Positions 1 to 10,684 of a stretch of 64,000 bases of DNA are shown here, one piece after another. Source of the stretch: UBA2387 sp019454665 (GTDB taxonomy: Bacteria; Armatimonadota; Fimbriimonadia; Fimbriimonadales; Fimbriimonadaceae); assembly GCA_045862995.1 (NCBI GenBank), contig BTVX01000013.1, positions 1-64,000 on the forward strand. The letters are read 5' to 3'. The position numbers and the translations under genes were made by a program. Numbering within the stretch: position 1 is the first letter of the stretch; every line of letters starts with the position of its first letter. The notes below the pieces were generated by a model. That model was given only the letters and a program-made list of their open reading frames with translations. It had not been told where the DNA came from and made no database searches.

Positions 1-31
1 AGTCCTGGGTTAGTGGTCAACCCCTCCCCGG

Positions 32-53
32 CCCTCCCCAGGCTTGGGGAGGG
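32..53. repeat. Perfect inverted repeat at the left edge
   Basis: A 9-bp perfect stem, CCCTCCCCA pairing with TGGGGAGGG, with a 4-base loop. It lies downstream of the minus-strand gene that ends at 124 and possibly of a gene left of the window. It could end transcription, but no T-run follows, so it may equally be a dispersed intergenic repeat. Confidence 0.5.
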
Positions 54-123
54 AGATTTGAGTAACACGATAGTTGACTTGAGCCAAAGACCGCGATGGA
101 ACCGGGCTTCTGTGCGACGAACC

Positions 124-834
124 CTACTCCACCCTCTCGAAGATCACGGTGGACGAGATGACCGGCACGGGCGAGCCCGCGGGTGCGGGGAAGTTCTCGA
201 TGAGGACCTCGCCCTTCACGCCGCGAAAATCGGCCTTGTTAAACCACAGGAAGCCCTTGGCCGTGATCGGCTTCGCCCCCTCGGTCTCGGCAAACGCAAT
301 CTCGACCTTGCAGGTGTCCCACGCGCCCACCTTCTCTTCGGCGACGAACTTGTAGGTGACCTTCGCTGCGGGCAGCTCGGCGTCGGGGTCGGCTTTCGAT
401 TCGAACGTCCACGAGTCGCCCACCTTCACCGGGGCGTCGGGTGCGCTCAAGACCTGAACGCGGCCCGCGCGGCGCAACAGGGGGAGATTCGCGGCCGGGT
501 CGTCGGTCGCGATCAGCGCGCCCAGCCGGTCGAGCGTCCGCACCTCGGTCTTATCGGTGTCGAAGTAGAGAGGCACCGGCGCACCCCCCGCGCTGACCTC
601 GAGTCCCGTGGTCTTGGTCTGCTCCTTGTACTCGCCGCTGGGTTCGACCTTGAGAATGCGCTCCTCGGTGTTGTATTTCATCTCGATGGCCATGCCGCCC
701 AGGCTGCCCTTCATCAGCACCTTGACTTTCTGCACGTGGCCCTCGACGATCTTCAGCTTGAACGCCTGCGCCTCCTGGGCCGCGGCCGCTCCGCACAAGG
801 CAAGAAACACACCAACGATGGCGAGTCGAACCAT
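124..834 (-). CDS. Secreted protein of a family with four members in this window
   Basis: The 236-residue product starts with a clear Sec signal peptide (MVRLAIVGVFLALCGAAAAQ), so it is probably exported. The mature part is beta-rich. It carries the pattern seen in three other proteins here (56612-57265, the C-terminus of 57291-59225, and 59241-59918): a G-D-S-W-T-F segment, a charged segment ending CKVEIAF, then GFLWFN near the C-terminus. I know no biochemical function for this family. It sits alone, head to head with the aminotransferase gene that starts at 900. The paralogue assignment rests on motif order rather than a computed alignment. Confidence 0.75.
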   Translation of the reverse strand: MVRLAIVGVFLALCGAAAAQEAQAFKLKIVEGHVQKVKVLMKGSLGGMAIEMKYNTEERILKVEPSGEYKEQTKTTGLEVSAGGAPVPLYFDTDKTEVRTLDRLGALIATDDPAANLPLLRRAGRVQVLSAPDAPVKVGDSWTFESKADPDAELPAAKVTYKFVAEEKVGAWDTCKVEIAFAETEGAKPITAKGFLWFNKADFRGVKGEVLIENFPAPAGSPVPVISSTVIFERVE

Positions 835-899
835 AGGCCCAATATAGCCCGACCAGTCCGCTCCAAGTGGGGCCAGGCCTCAAACCGCTATAATCGGCT

Positions 900-2078
900 G
901 TGGCCCCAGCCCTCGCCTCTCGAACCGGGCTCCTCAATCCATCACCGACTCTGGCGATCACCGCGAAAGCCAAGGCGCTCAAGGCGTCGGGACGCGACAT
1001 CATTGCCCTGGCCGCCGGCGAGCCAGACTTCAACACCCCCGAAGCCGTTTGCCAAGCCGCCGAAGACGCCATACGCAAGGGCTTCACCAAGTACACGCCC
1101 ACCGTCGGCATCCCCGAGTTGAGGCAAGCCGTCTGCGACAAGGCGCTGCGCGAGAACGGCCTCCGCGCCGAGCCATCGCAAGTCGTGGTGAGTTGCGGCG
1201 CCAAGCAGAGCCTGTTCAACGCCCTGATGTCCGTGATCGAACCCGGCGACGAAGTGCTGGTCCCCGCTCCGTTCTGGGCCACCTACGAAGACCAGGTGGC
1301 CGTGGCCGGTGGAACGGTCCGACGGATTGCCACCACGTCGGATTCTGGCTTCCTCCCCTCGATCGAGCAGTTCAAGGAAGCCCTCGGCCCGAAGACCCGG
1401 GCCATCGTGCTGAACAGCCCCAACAACCCCACCGGCGCGGTCTATCCGCGCAGCCTGCTCAAGGAGATCGCCGCCCTCGCCATCCGCCACGACCTGTGGA
1501 TCATCGCGGACGACATCTACGAGCGACTGGTCTACAACGAGCCCCACCAAAGCATCGCCGCATTGGGCAGCGAAGTCGCCGACCGCACGATCACCATCAT
1601 GGGCTGCAGCAAGTCCTATGCGATGACGGGCTGGCGCATCGGCTACGCCATCGCGCCCAAGCGTGTGGCCGAAGCCATGGGCGCGTTGCAAGACCAGGTC
1701 ACCAGCAACCCGACCTCCTTCGCCCAGGTCGGTGCGCTTGCCGCCCTTCGTCTCGATCCCTCGGTGGTCGAAGCCATGAGGTGCGAGTTTCTGGAGCGGC
1801 GCGATCTGGTCTTGGACCTGCTGCAAGGCATCGAAGGCTTCAAGACACCGGTTCCCGGCGGGGCCTTCTACGTGATGCCCAACGTCGAGGCGTGCCTCGG
1901 CGGCCGCTTCGCCGACGACATGGCGCTGGCCGAACACCTTCTGGAACACGCGGGCGTCGCGATCATCCCCGGCTCCATCTTCGGCGGCCCCGGCCACATC
2001 CGCCTGAGCTACGCCGCCTCGCGCGACGACCTGCGCGAGGGCATCGCCCGCATCGCCCGAGCCCTCAACGCTCCATGA
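900..2078 (+). CDS. Class I/II pyridoxal-phosphate aminotransferase (aspartate aminotransferase type)
   Basis: The 392-residue protein has the full layout of fold-type I aminotransferases. The N-terminus contains ALAAGEPDFNTP, which binds the substrate carboxylate. NSPNNPTGAVY lies mid-protein. DDIYERLVY holds the cofactor-binding Asp and Tyr, and SKSYAMTGWRIGY holds the Schiff-base Lys. It should transfer amino groups between aspartate or a related amino acid and 2-oxoglutarate in the cytoplasm. The start is GTG at 900, chosen because family similarity begins within about 10 residues of it. The stop overlaps the rnc start (ATGA), so the two genes are probably translationally coupled. The exact amino-acid specificity cannot be read from sequence. 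Confidence 0.93.
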   Translation: MAPALASRTGLLNPSPTLAITAKAKALKASGRDIIALAAGEPDFNTPEAVCQAAEDAIRKGFTKYTPTVGIPELRQAVCDKALRENGLRAEPSQVVVSCGAKQSLFNALMSVIEPGDEVLVPAPFWATYEDQVAVAGGTVRRIATTSDSGFLPSIEQFKEALGPKTRAIVLNSPNNPTGAVYPRSLLKEIAALAIRHDLWIIADDIYERLVYNEPHQSIAALGSEVADRTITIMGCSKSYAMTGWRIGYAIAPKRVAEAMGALQDQVTSNPTSFAQVGALAALRLDPSVVEAMRCEFLERRDLVLDLLQGIEGFKTPVPGGAFYVMPNVEACLGGRFADDMALAEHLLEHAGVAIIPGSIFGGPGHIRLSYAASRDDLREGIARIARALNAP

Positions 2079-2770
2079 TTCCGCGCCAGATCCCCCTCAA
2101 AAGCGAGCAACTGTTCACCCTGGCCACGCGGCACAGTTCGGCCTGCGCGAACCCGGTCGCGGAGAGCTACGAACGCCTTGAGTTCTTTGGCGACTCGGTG
2201 CTCGGTCTCGTGGTCTCGCAGTACCTCTACGAGCACCACCCCGACTGGGATCAGGGCGTTCTCAGCAAAGCCAAGTCCAGCGTCGTGCAAGAAGGCCCGT
2301 TGGCGGAAACCGCACTCAAACTCGGTCTGGACAGGTTCATCGAACTGAGCGCCAGCGAGGTGGCCTCGGGGGGCCAGCAACGCCCGTCCGTGCTCGCAGA
2401 CGTGTTCGAGGCCATCATCGGCGCGGTCTACTTAGAGAGCGGCCTGGAAATCGCCCGCTGGTTCGTGCTGGAGCAACTGCACCCGTATCTGATGCGGATA
2501 TCCAGCGGGGACGTCAACCCCAACGACTTCAAGTCAAAACTCCAGGAGGCGGCACAGGCCATCTGGCGCAAGACGCCGCTCTATCGAGTCGCCCATGAAG
2601 GCGGCGCGGCGCACTCGCGCAAGTTCCACGTCGAAGTCCTGTTCGACGACGAGGTGATGGGCGAGGGCTGGGGCCGCTCCAAGAAGGAAGCCGAACAGGC
2701 CGCCGCTCAGCAGGCGCTCGAACTGATCGAAAGCGCGCGACGCCACCGCGCCTGGACCGATCAGCCTTAG
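2075..2770 (+). CDS. rnc: Ribonuclease III
   Basis: The 231-residue protein has an N-terminal endonuclease domain with the signature ERLEFFGDSVLGLVV (about residues 28-42). The second acidic metal-binding site is in VLADVFEAIIGAVYLE. A C-terminal double-stranded-RNA-binding domain follows (about 150-222), ending in GRSKKEAEQAAAQQALE. It cleaves double-stranded RNA in rRNA and mRNA processing. The ATG at 2075 overlaps the aminotransferase stop by 4 bases. The same frame stays open far upstream, but that part is only a shadow of the aminotransferase gene. Domain order and length are normal. Confidence 0.96.
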   Translation: MIPRQIPLKSEQLFTLATRHSSACANPVAESYERLEFFGDSVLGLVVSQYLYEHHPDWDQGVLSKAKSSVVQEGPLAETALKLGLDRFIELSASEVASGGQQRPSVLADVFEAIIGAVYLESGLEIARWFVLEQLHPYLMRISSGDVNPNDFKSKLQEAAQAIWRKTPLYRVAHEGGAAHSRKFHVEVLFDDEVMGEGWGRSKKEAEQAAAQQALELIESARRHRAWTDQP

Positions 2771-2807
2771 AGGGACCGAAGCGGGTTGGGCGGCAGAAGG
2801 GACGAGT

Positions 2808-3200
2808 CTATTCCGGACAAGTGTACGGCGTCACTTCCTCCAGCTCGTCGGGGCTCGAACGCGCAACCACGGCCCAGGCGTCTTCCGTCCCGCTGGGGTT
2901 GAACACGTCGTGCGGCACGCCTTCGCGAATGAACACCAGCGAACCGGGCCCGTATTCGACAAACTCGGCCAGCCCCTCGCCAAACCGCTGCTGGATCGTG
3001 CCCGAGACCACGTAGATCATCGCCTCGAACCCCACGTGAACGTGCGGCGAGACACGCTTCCCCGGGGGCAGACGCACCAAGTTCATGGACATGCGCCGGG
3101 CGCCCACGGTCGAGGCGTTGAGGCTGAGACAATACGTCAGGCCGGTCCAGCCTTCGCGGGACTCGTGGGTGGAAACGACTTCGATGCCGCGTTCGGTCAT
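2808..3200 (-). CDS. Cupin-domain protein
   Basis: A 130-residue single-domain cupin. Motif 1 is seen as PPGKRVSPHVHVGFEAMIYV, with the two His and one Glu that normally bind a metal. Motif 2 is seen as GPGSLVFIREGVPHDVFNPSG, which supplies the last His. Such proteins range from sugar isomerases and dioxygenases to small-molecule sensors, and nothing here narrows the role. The gene is convergent with rnc and divergent from gatB, with only 35 bases to the gatB start. Confidence 0.85.
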   Translation of the reverse strand: MTERGIEVVSTHESREGWTGLTYCLSLNASTVGARRMSMNLVRLPPGKRVSPHVHVGFEAMIYVVSGTIQQRFGEGLAEFVEYGPGSLVFIREGVPHDVFNPSGTEDAWAVVARSSPDELEEVTPYTCPE

Positions 3201-3235
3201 GCCCCAAGGGTACCGAACGGTACACTCGCGCCACG

Positions 3236-4680
<1,445 letters not shown>

Positions 4681-4684
<4 letters not shown>

Positions 4685-5229
4685 TTTTCAGCTTGATCAG
4701 TCTGTTCTTGCTCGCGGGCAACCAGCCGGCCGACATCGCGTTCCAGCGCAACAACCTGATCTGGGACGCGGCCTACAGCCGGATGGCCGCGCAAACCGAT
4801 TACTGGTTCAAGAGCGGCGACTTCCCCAGGAGCATCCAGCAGCTCAAGTTCACCTACGAACTCGACCCCCACGACTACCACATCGCCAGCGACCTGGCGT
4901 GGATGCTCGAGAACATCGAGGAGTACGAAGAGGCCGAAGCCGTCTACGCGCGGTACATCAAGGACAACCCCGGCGACCCCGACCGCGCCCTGCCGCCCGC
5001 CCAGTCGGCGTTCAACAACAAGGAGTACGCCAAGGTGATCGCCCTGCTCGAACCCGTGCTGAGCGACCAAGCGCACCCCAACGTGTTCCGCCTGCTCGCC
5101 CACGCCTACAACCGCACCGAGAAGTTCAAGGACGCCCTGCGCGTCTGGGATTGGTACCTGCGCCTGCATCCGGACGACGAGGCTGGCAAGCGCAACCGCG
5201 ACAACGTCGCGAAGAAGATCGGCGGCTGA
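4681..5229 (+). CDS. Tetratricopeptide-repeat protein
   Basis: A 182-residue protein with a short hydrophobic N-terminus (MIFSLISLFLLAG) that looks like a signal peptide or anchor. Several helix-turn-helix TPR units follow, for example QLKFTYELDPHDYHIASDLA, EEAEAVYARYIKDNPGDPD and DALRVWDWYLRLHPDDEAGK. It overlaps the gatB stop by 4 bases. TPR arrays bind other proteins; no specific partner can be inferred. The link with gatB is positional only. Confidence 0.85.
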
Positions 5230-5263
5230 AACGCCGTTCCTGCTTTCGGCGATAATCTCAATC

Positions 5264-5851
5264 ATGGCATCCGCGACGACGGTTGATCTGATCGCTCTGC
5301 TCGAGTCCTGCGGCGCCGTGCTACGCGGGCACTTTAGGCTCGCCAGCGGGCGGCACAGCGACGTGTACGTCGAGAAGTTCCGCATCCTCGAGCAGCCTCG
5401 CGTCCTCGAAGCCGCTGTCGCAGCCATCATCCGCAACTTGGGCGGCGTAAGCCCAACGCTCGTCGTCGGCCCTTCGACCGGAGGCATGATCGTCGCCTAC
5501 GAAGCCGCCCGCCAACTCGGCTTGACCGCCGCCTACGTCGAACTCGTGGAAGGCAAGCGGGCCCTCAGGCGGAACGGCCACATCGCCCCAGACGCACGCG
5601 TGCTCCTCGTAGACGATGTGCTCACCACCGGCACGTCCCTCGTCGAAACCGCCGAAGTCGTTCATGCCGCCGGTGCGACCCTCGTCGGTGTGGGCGTGCT
5701 GATCAACCGATCCGAAGCGTGTCCCGACTTTGGCTGCCCCGTGGTCTCGGCCTGCCGATTCGATGCCCGCAGCTACGCCGAGGACGACCTGCCGGATTGG
5801 CTCGCCGCCATCCCGCTCACCACGCCCGGCACGCGCGCCCGAATGGTCTAG
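5264..5851 (+). CDS. pyrE: Orotate phosphoribosyltransferase
   Basis: The 195-residue protein carries the PRPP-binding signature VLLVDDVLTTGTSLVE (about residues 111-126). It also has the OPRTase features GHFRLASGRHSDVYVEK near the N-terminus and VVGPSTGGMIVAYEAARQLG. It adds phosphoribose to orotate to give OMP in de novo pyrimidine synthesis. No other pyr genes are adjacent. The stop TAG shares a CTAG palindrome with the stop of the convergent flavoprotein gene. Confidence 0.95.
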   Translation: MASATTVDLIALLESCGAVLRGHFRLASGRHSDVYVEKFRILEQPRVLEAAVAAIIRNLGGVSPTLVVGPSTGGMIVAYEAARQLGLTAAYVELVEGKRALRRNGHIAPDARVLLVDDVLTTGTSLVETAEVVHAAGATLVGVGVLINRSEACPDFGCPVVSACRFDARSYAEDDLPDWLAAIPLTTPGTRARMV

Positions 5852-6948
5852 TCCAGGCTCATCGCCTTCATCACGAGCTCCTCGTACGGATGCTCCGAGT
5901 AGACGAAGTCGGCGGGCTGGATCGAGAGTTTGTGGTCGTCGGTGTCGGGGTAGTAGCTCTTCGAGAACGGGTACATCCAGCCCGCGAGCCGCTTGGCCCA
6001 CGCCATGTTGCCCCCGTGCTCGCTTTGCACCACCTGCGTGTAGCGCGCCAGCGCGTCCTCGGCTCCCGCCAACGCCTCGGCGACGTGCTCCGCAGCCTTG
6101 ATGCCCGAGTAGATCGCCGGACGGATGCCCTCGGCGCTGAACGGGTCGGTCATGGCGGCGGCATCGCCCACGATGAGGCATCGGTCGCCGTGCAAGTCCA
6201 TGGGGCCGTCCCACATCATCAGGGGGTGGCCGAAGTGTTGGTGCGCGTCGGCGTCCACCCCGAACGCCTCGCAATAGCGGGCGAGCACATGGCGCAGCGG
6301 CCCCTTGCTTCGCGCCAAAACGCCGCAACCGATCGAGTAGCAGTTCGCCTTGGGGAAGTTCCAGGCGTAGCCGTCTTGCAGCACGCTCAAGTCAATGTAG
6401 GCGATGCCGTCCGTGGATGCAACGGGCGCCTCCAGTTCGACGGCGGCCGCTCGAAGAGCGACCCGCTCCGGGAAACCCAGCCAACCCGCCATCGGCCCCT
6501 TTGAACCATCTGCCGCCAACACGAAGCGACCTTCGAACGCACCCTCGTCGGTCGAAACCCGCCATCCCTCGGCGGTTCGCTCGACGCCCGTTGCGGCATG
6601 GCCCATGACGACCACGGCTCCGACGCGTTCGGCCTGCTGAACCAGGAAGTGGTCGAACGTCTCGCGGCGAACCATCCACAAGGCGGGGGACAGTGGGTAG
6701 GGCATCTTCCGATCGCCATGCTCCAGAAAAGTGAGCGTCATGCCGTGCGCCAGCGTCGAGACCACGGGCGAGAAGTCGAAGTCGAACCAATCGGCGATGC
6801 CGGGAAACACGCCGCCGCCGCAGGGCTTGTAGCGGGGCATGACCTGCTTTTCGAGCAGCAACACCGAGACGCCGCGCTTGGCGAGATGGTACGCGGCCGA
6901 ACTGCCCGAGGGCCCCGCGCCCACGATGATGCAATCGAATACCGGCAT
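5848..6948 (-). CDS. Geranylgeranyl-reductase-family FAD-dependent oxidoreductase
   Basis: A 366-residue flavoprotein. It opens with the dinucleotide-binding motif CIIVGAGPSGSSAAYHLAKR. Next comes the family's PRYKPCGGG segment. Near residues 270-285 it has CLIVGDAAAMTDPFSAEGI, the second FAD-binding motif. Relatives reduce isoprenoid chains of lipids or quinones or act as halogenase-like monooxygenases, so the substrate is open. The ATG at 6948 was chosen because the FAD motif starts 7 residues later; the frame is open further upstream but without similarity. It is convergent with pyrE and overlaps it by 4 bases. Confidence 0.88.
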   Translation of the reverse strand: MPVFDCIIVGAGPSGSSAAYHLAKRGVSVLLLEKQVMPRYKPCGGGVFPGIADWFDFDFSPVVSTLAHGMTLTFLEHGDRKMPYPLSPALWMVRRETFDHFLVQQAERVGAVVVMGHAATGVERTAEGWRVSTDEGAFEGRFVLAADGSKGPMAGWLGFPERVALRAAAVELEAPVASTDGIAYIDLSVLQDGYAWNFPKANCYSIGCGVLARSKGPLRHVLARYCEAFGVDADAHQHFGHPLMMWDGPMDLHGDRCLIVGDAAAMTDPFSAEGIRPAIYSGIKAAEHVAEALAGAEDALARYTQVVQSEHGGNMAWAKRLAGWMYPFSKSYYPDTDDHKLSIQPADFVYSEHPYEELVMKAMSLD

Positions 6949-7081
6949 AAATGGAGGTGCCGAAGTGTAGCCGTTCCGTGCGTCGCCCTGCTGAGCCCCT
7001 GGGGCACGGTCAACGGTGTTCAGACCTTTTTTGCCGGACCCTTCGAAGGAGTTGTTGGGACTCGCGGCGAACCCCTCGGCA

Positions 7082-8410
7082 ATGGACAACGAAGTACGCG
7101 AAGTCTCCCGACGCACGCTCATCCGCGGCGCTGCGGCCGGCATTTCGATGGCGACCCTCCCCAACTGGTTCGTGCGCGAAGCCCGAGCCGCAGAAGCGGA
7201 GGCGGAACTGCTCAGGCCCCGGCGCATCGGGCCGAACGACACGATCCACATCGGCGTCATCGGTCCGGGCGGTCCCAAGGGCGGGTTCCAACAGGGGCTC
7301 GGGGTCACGCGCTGGCTCGCGAGCAAGCAAGGCGTCAAGGTCGTCGCCGTCTGCGACGTGGACGAAGCCCACCGCCAGAACGCCGCCCGCGTGCTGAACG
7401 TCGCCGCAGACGGCGTCTACCGCGACTACCGCAAGATGCTGCGGCACAAAGACCTCGACGCCGTCGTGATCGGCACCCCCGACCACTGGCACGCCCAAAT
7501 CTCGGTGGACGCGATGATCGCGGGCAAGGACGTGTACTGCGAAAAGCCCCTGACGCTCGGCGTCGCCGAGGGCCGCGAAATCGCCGACACGGCCAAGCGG
7601 CTCGGACGCATCTTCCAGACGGGAAGCCAACAGCGCTCGGACGGACGCTTCCGATTGGCCGTGCAAGTCGCGCGCAGCGGAAGGCTCGGACGGCTGACCA
7701 AGATCATCACCCACCTGCCGACCGGCCCCACGGGGGGACCCTTCGCCTCGAAACCCGTCCCCGAAGGCCTCGACTGGAACATGTGGCTCGGCCCGGCACC
7801 CGTCACCGAATACGTCCAGGAGCGGTGCCACGGCAACTTCCGCTGGTGGCTCGAGTACTCCGGTGGCATGCTCACGGACTGGGGCGCGCACCACAACGAC
7901 ATCGCGCAATGGGCGATGGACATGGACGGCAGCGGACCCATCTCGGTTCAGGGCACGGGCAAAGTCCCGTCCGGCACGGGCTCGGGCTACTACAGCACGT
8001 TCCCCGAGTTCGACGTCGAGTACCTGTATCCCAACGGCGTCGTGCTTCACTGCACGAACCAGGGCGAGAACGGACTCGAGATCCACGGCGAGGAAGGCTG
8101 GGTGTTCGTCAGCCGGGGCCGCATCGGCGCCTCGGATCCGAAACTGCTCGAAACGCCCGTCCCGGATTCCGACAAGGTCTACGCCTCGAACGACCACGCC
8201 CAGAACTTCCTCGACGGCATCCGCACGCGCAAAGCCTGCATCTGCAACGCCGAAGTCGGCCATCGGTCGGTGAGCGTTTGCCATCTGGCCAACATCTCGC
8301 TGCGGCTCGGCGGGCGCAGGCTGCGCTGGGACCCGGTGGACGAGAAGTTCGTCGGCGACCCCGAAGCCAACCTGATGCTCCTCCGCCCCCATCGCGACTG
8401 GGAGGGATAG
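7082..8410 (+). CDS. Tat-exported Gfo/Idh/MocA-family oxidoreductase
   Basis: The 442-residue protein starts MDNEVREVSRRTLIRGAAAG, a twin-arginine signal, with a likely cleavage after REARA. A Rossmann domain follows (IHIGVIGPGGPKGGF, then VVAVCDVDEAHRQNAARVL). It contains the family's C-E-K-P-L catalytic segment (DVYCEKPLTLG) and a C-terminal beta-sheet domain with GGMLTDWGAHHNDIAQWAMD. Exported members of this type are common in Planctomycetota and Armatimonadota and are thought to act on sugars using a bound nicotinamide cofactor; the substrate is unknown. The ATG at 7082 is preferred to one at 7016 because it places the Tat motif correctly. Confidence 0.9.
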   Translation: MDNEVREVSRRTLIRGAAAGISMATLPNWFVREARAAEAEAELLRPRRIGPNDTIHIGVIGPGGPKGGFQQGLGVTRWLASKQGVKVVAVCDVDEAHRQNAARVLNVAADGVYRDYRKMLRHKDLDAVVIGTPDHWHAQISVDAMIAGKDVYCEKPLTLGVAEGREIADTAKRLGRIFQTGSQQRSDGRFRLAVQVARSGRLGRLTKIITHLPTGPTGGPFASKPVPEGLDWNMWLGPAPVTEYVQERCHGNFRWWLEYSGGMLTDWGAHHNDIAQWAMDMDGSGPISVQGTGKVPSGTGSGYYSTFPEFDVEYLYPNGVVLHCTNQGENGLEIHGEEGWVFVSRGRIGASDPKLLETPVPDSDKVYASNDHAQNFLDGIRTRKACICNAEVGHRSVSVCHLANISLRLGGRRLRWDPVDEKFVGDPEANLMLLRPHRDWEG

Positions 8411-8428
8411 GCTGCGGGTTGGGTTCGG

Positions 8429-8914
8429 CTATCGCACCTTGATCGCCAGTTCGACCTGCCAGGCCGACTTGCGGTGCTCGACGCGGTAGTCGGTCAGGTA
8501 CGCCTCGTATCGGCAGGCGAAGGCATCGCCTTGCGGACCGGTCTGGCAGTCGAGCGCGATGCCGTTCTCGCGGACCCAGCCGATGAGCGCCTTGTTGCCG
8601 CGCAGGGCGTAGCGGGAGTAGGCGAGGTTGGCGTAGTCGCCCGCGGGAAGCGTGCCCGGCCTGACTCTATCGTCGCCGGGTGTTGGCTCGCGGACCACAA
8701 AGCCCACCTCGATGTCCATCTCGGCTTCCATGTGGACGACGTGGTAGCGGAGGAAGAACGGGCCTTGGTCGGCGAGTTGGTGCGCGTTGACCCATTGGCG
8801 CAACTCTTTGAGGAGTTGGTCCACGACGGCGAACATGCCCTTGAAGGGGGTTCGGACGCGGATGCCGACGGTCTGCCGCTCGGGCCGGTGTGCGATGGTG
8901 GGTTCAGTGATCAT
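8429..8914 (-). CDS. GyrI-like / AraC effector-binding-domain protein
   Basis: The 161-residue protein matches the small-molecule-binding fold of BmrR and GyrI. It has an opening strand with RPERQTVGIRVRTPFKG, a helix (AVVDQLLKELRQWVNAH), the segment GPFFLRYHVV, and the second half YEAYLTDYRVEHRKSAWQVEL. There is no DNA-binding domain, so this is a stand-alone effector-binding domain. It lies 51 bases downstream of the OLD-nuclease gene on the same strand, but nothing ties the two functions together. Confidence 0.75.
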   Translation of the reverse strand: MITEPTIAHRPERQTVGIRVRTPFKGMFAVVDQLLKELRQWVNAHQLADQGPFFLRYHVVHMEAEMDIEVGFVVREPTPGDDRVRPGTLPAGDYANLAYSRYALRGNKALIGWVRENGIALDCQTGPQGDAFACRYEAYLTDYRVEHRKSAWQVELAIKVR

Positions 8915-8965
8915 GCTACCTTGAGTTCTCTGTTTGGAGGCGGGTCCCTCGCTTGGGTTGCCGTT

Positions 8966-10684
8966 TCACGATGCTCCGCGCGGTCTCGCAGCATCGGCGA
9001 CCTTCACGATGACGTCGAGCGCTTCCTTGATCTCGGAAGAAATCGCCGCCCCCGGTACAAAAGCTGCCAGCGCGTGAAAACCGGTCTTGCGGGTCAGATC
9101 GGGCAGGTTCAATGAACGGAAGAAGCGACTGAACAGCGGCTCGAGGAATTCGTCGCTCACCTTGAGGTGGGCACCCCAGGGTTCTTTACCAAGTGTCTGC
9201 AGTGCGCTTTCGACCTCCTCGATCGCCTCATTCATGGCGCTGCGCCACTCCTCACCGAAGATTTCCCCTTGCTGTTTGCGCCCCAGATCCTCTGCATAGG
9301 CGAGCAGGGCCTCCTTTTGGCAAAGGTAGTTCTCTAGCTCGCGCCTCTTCCACATCCGTTGCACGAGATGCGGGTCGTCTGGAATGTCCCTATCCAGCCG
9401 GTCGTAGATGGCGATGCCGACGATGTCGGGTTTCGCTTCGCGTAGAGCGTGAAAATGCTTCTGCGCCTCGCGGGGTTGGTTGGCAACATAGTGCACGAAC
9501 GGCCGCTCGAGGAGTTGTTGCGCCGGATGTTCCAGGGCGCGTGCGAACTCGCGTAATATGGCGAGGTCGGTCGAGCCCTCGAGGTACAGCACCCAGCCGG
9601 TCTCCTCGGCGAGGTAGTAGTGCTCGAAACCGAAGTCGCGCAAAGCCTTAAGTAGCTGGCTTCCTTGGTCATCGATCCGGTGCGGGTATCCAACGAAAGC
9701 GATCACGATATCGCGACCGGCTGCCTCGTTGAGGACCACCTCCGAGTGGCTGGCAGCAATGATCTGGCTGCCCGTGTGTGCGGCCTCGTCGGCAAGCACT
9801 TGATAAATCTGCCGTTGCCGCAAGATCTCCAGGTGCGCGTCGGGCTCGTCCAAAAGCAACACCGAGCCGGGATTCACGGCCATGTGGGCGAGAAGGAGCA
9901 GGGTCTGCTGCTGGCCGCGCCCGCTCGCCGACAAATCGAGTGTGACCCCTTCGCGTGTGCGGTAGTCCATGAGGACCTCGCCCCGCTCCTTGATGTAACG
10001 CGGTTCGTTGAGCCTCGCGCCGAACAGCTCATCTATTCGTTCGACGATACGTTGCCACTTCTCGACCCCGTTCTCCGTCAGCAATACTTGCCAACACATG
10101 TTGCGCAACACTTCCGCCGTGCGCCCTTCGCCGATCCGCACATTGATGGTTCCGAGCTCCAAGCGGTCTTCGCGGGGCGACAAGCCGGACATCGGCGGAA
10201 GGTAGGCCAATCGGAGCCCGGCCAGGTGCGACGGCACTTCCCGTCGCTTGCCGTCCCCAGCGTGCTGCGGTCGGCAGTAGAAGGACTCTTCGTTAGCGTA
10301 ATCGAACTCCAACGCACAGGTCCAGGCGCTCCCCTGGTCCACTCCCTCGGCTGCAATCTCGATGAGCACATTCTGGGTGCGGGTTTTGCCGTCCGCCCGG
10401 CTACCCTCGCGAACGTGCAGGTCGTGCCAGAGCAGATTGGCTACTGGAACGGGTACGGCGATGAGGTCGCGTCGGTTGATGGTCACACCCGGCCGTTTCT
10501 CGGGCACCACACCGCCGCCGCGCTTCTCCAACCAACGCTTCGTCCCAACATCCCACAAGGCGAGCGCCTGCAGAGCCGAGGTCTTGCCAGCGTTGTTCGG
10601 GCCAATGAACACGACACGATCACCGAGCTCGATCTCGACGTCGTTGAAAAGCTTAAAGTTGCGGATGGTAAGCCTGGTCAGCAT
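8966..10684 (-). CDS. OLD-family ATP-dependent nuclease (AAA plus TOPRIM)
   Basis: The 572-residue protein begins LTRLTIRNFKLFNDVEIELG, the typical ABC/SMC-like start. Walker A is GPNNAGKTSALQ (about 29-40). The signature region is LDLSASGRGQQQTLLLLAHM, Walker B is LLLDEPDAHLEIL and the H-loop is IIAASHSEVVLNEA. A TOPRIM nuclease domain follows, with VLYLEGSTDLAIL holding the catalytic Glu and IAIYDRLDRDIPDD the acidic pair. Phage P2 Old and Gabija GajA belong to this superfamily, so a role in phage exclusion or DNA damage is plausible. No UvrD-like helicase (GajB) is adjacent, so it looks like a solitary class 1 OLD protein. Confidence 0.87.
   Translation of the reverse strand: MLTRLTIRNFKLFNDVEIELGDRVVFIGPNNAGKTSALQALALWDVGTKRWLEKRGGGVVPEKRPGVTINRRDLIAVPVPVANLLWHDLHVREGSRADGKTRTQNVLIEIAAEGVDQGSAWTCALEFDYANEESFYCRPQHAGDGKRREVPSHLAGLRLAYLPPMSGLSPREDRLELGTINVRIGEGRTAEVLRNMCWQVLLTENGVEKWQRIVERIDELFGARLNEPRYIKERGEVLMDYRTREGVTLDLSASGRGQQQTLLLLAHMAVNPGSVLLLDEPDAHLEILRQRQIYQVLADEAAHTGSQIIAASHSEVVLNEAAGRDIVIAFVGYPHRIDDQGSQLLKALRDFGFEHYYLAEETGWVLYLEGSTDLAILREFARALEHPAQQLLERPFVHYVANQPREAQKHFHALREAKPDIVGIAIYDRLDRDIPDDPHLVQRMWKRRELENYLCQKEALLAYAEDLGRKQQGEIFGEEWRSAMNEAIEEVESALQTLGKEPWGAHLKVSDEFLEPLFSRFFRSLNLPDLTRKTGFHALAAFVPGAAISSEIKEALDVIVKVADAARPRGAS

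Noticed and set aside
8966..10684. Gabija (GajA-GajB) system
   Set aside because: The neighbours are a GyrI-like gene and kbl; no helicase of the GajB type is adjacent.
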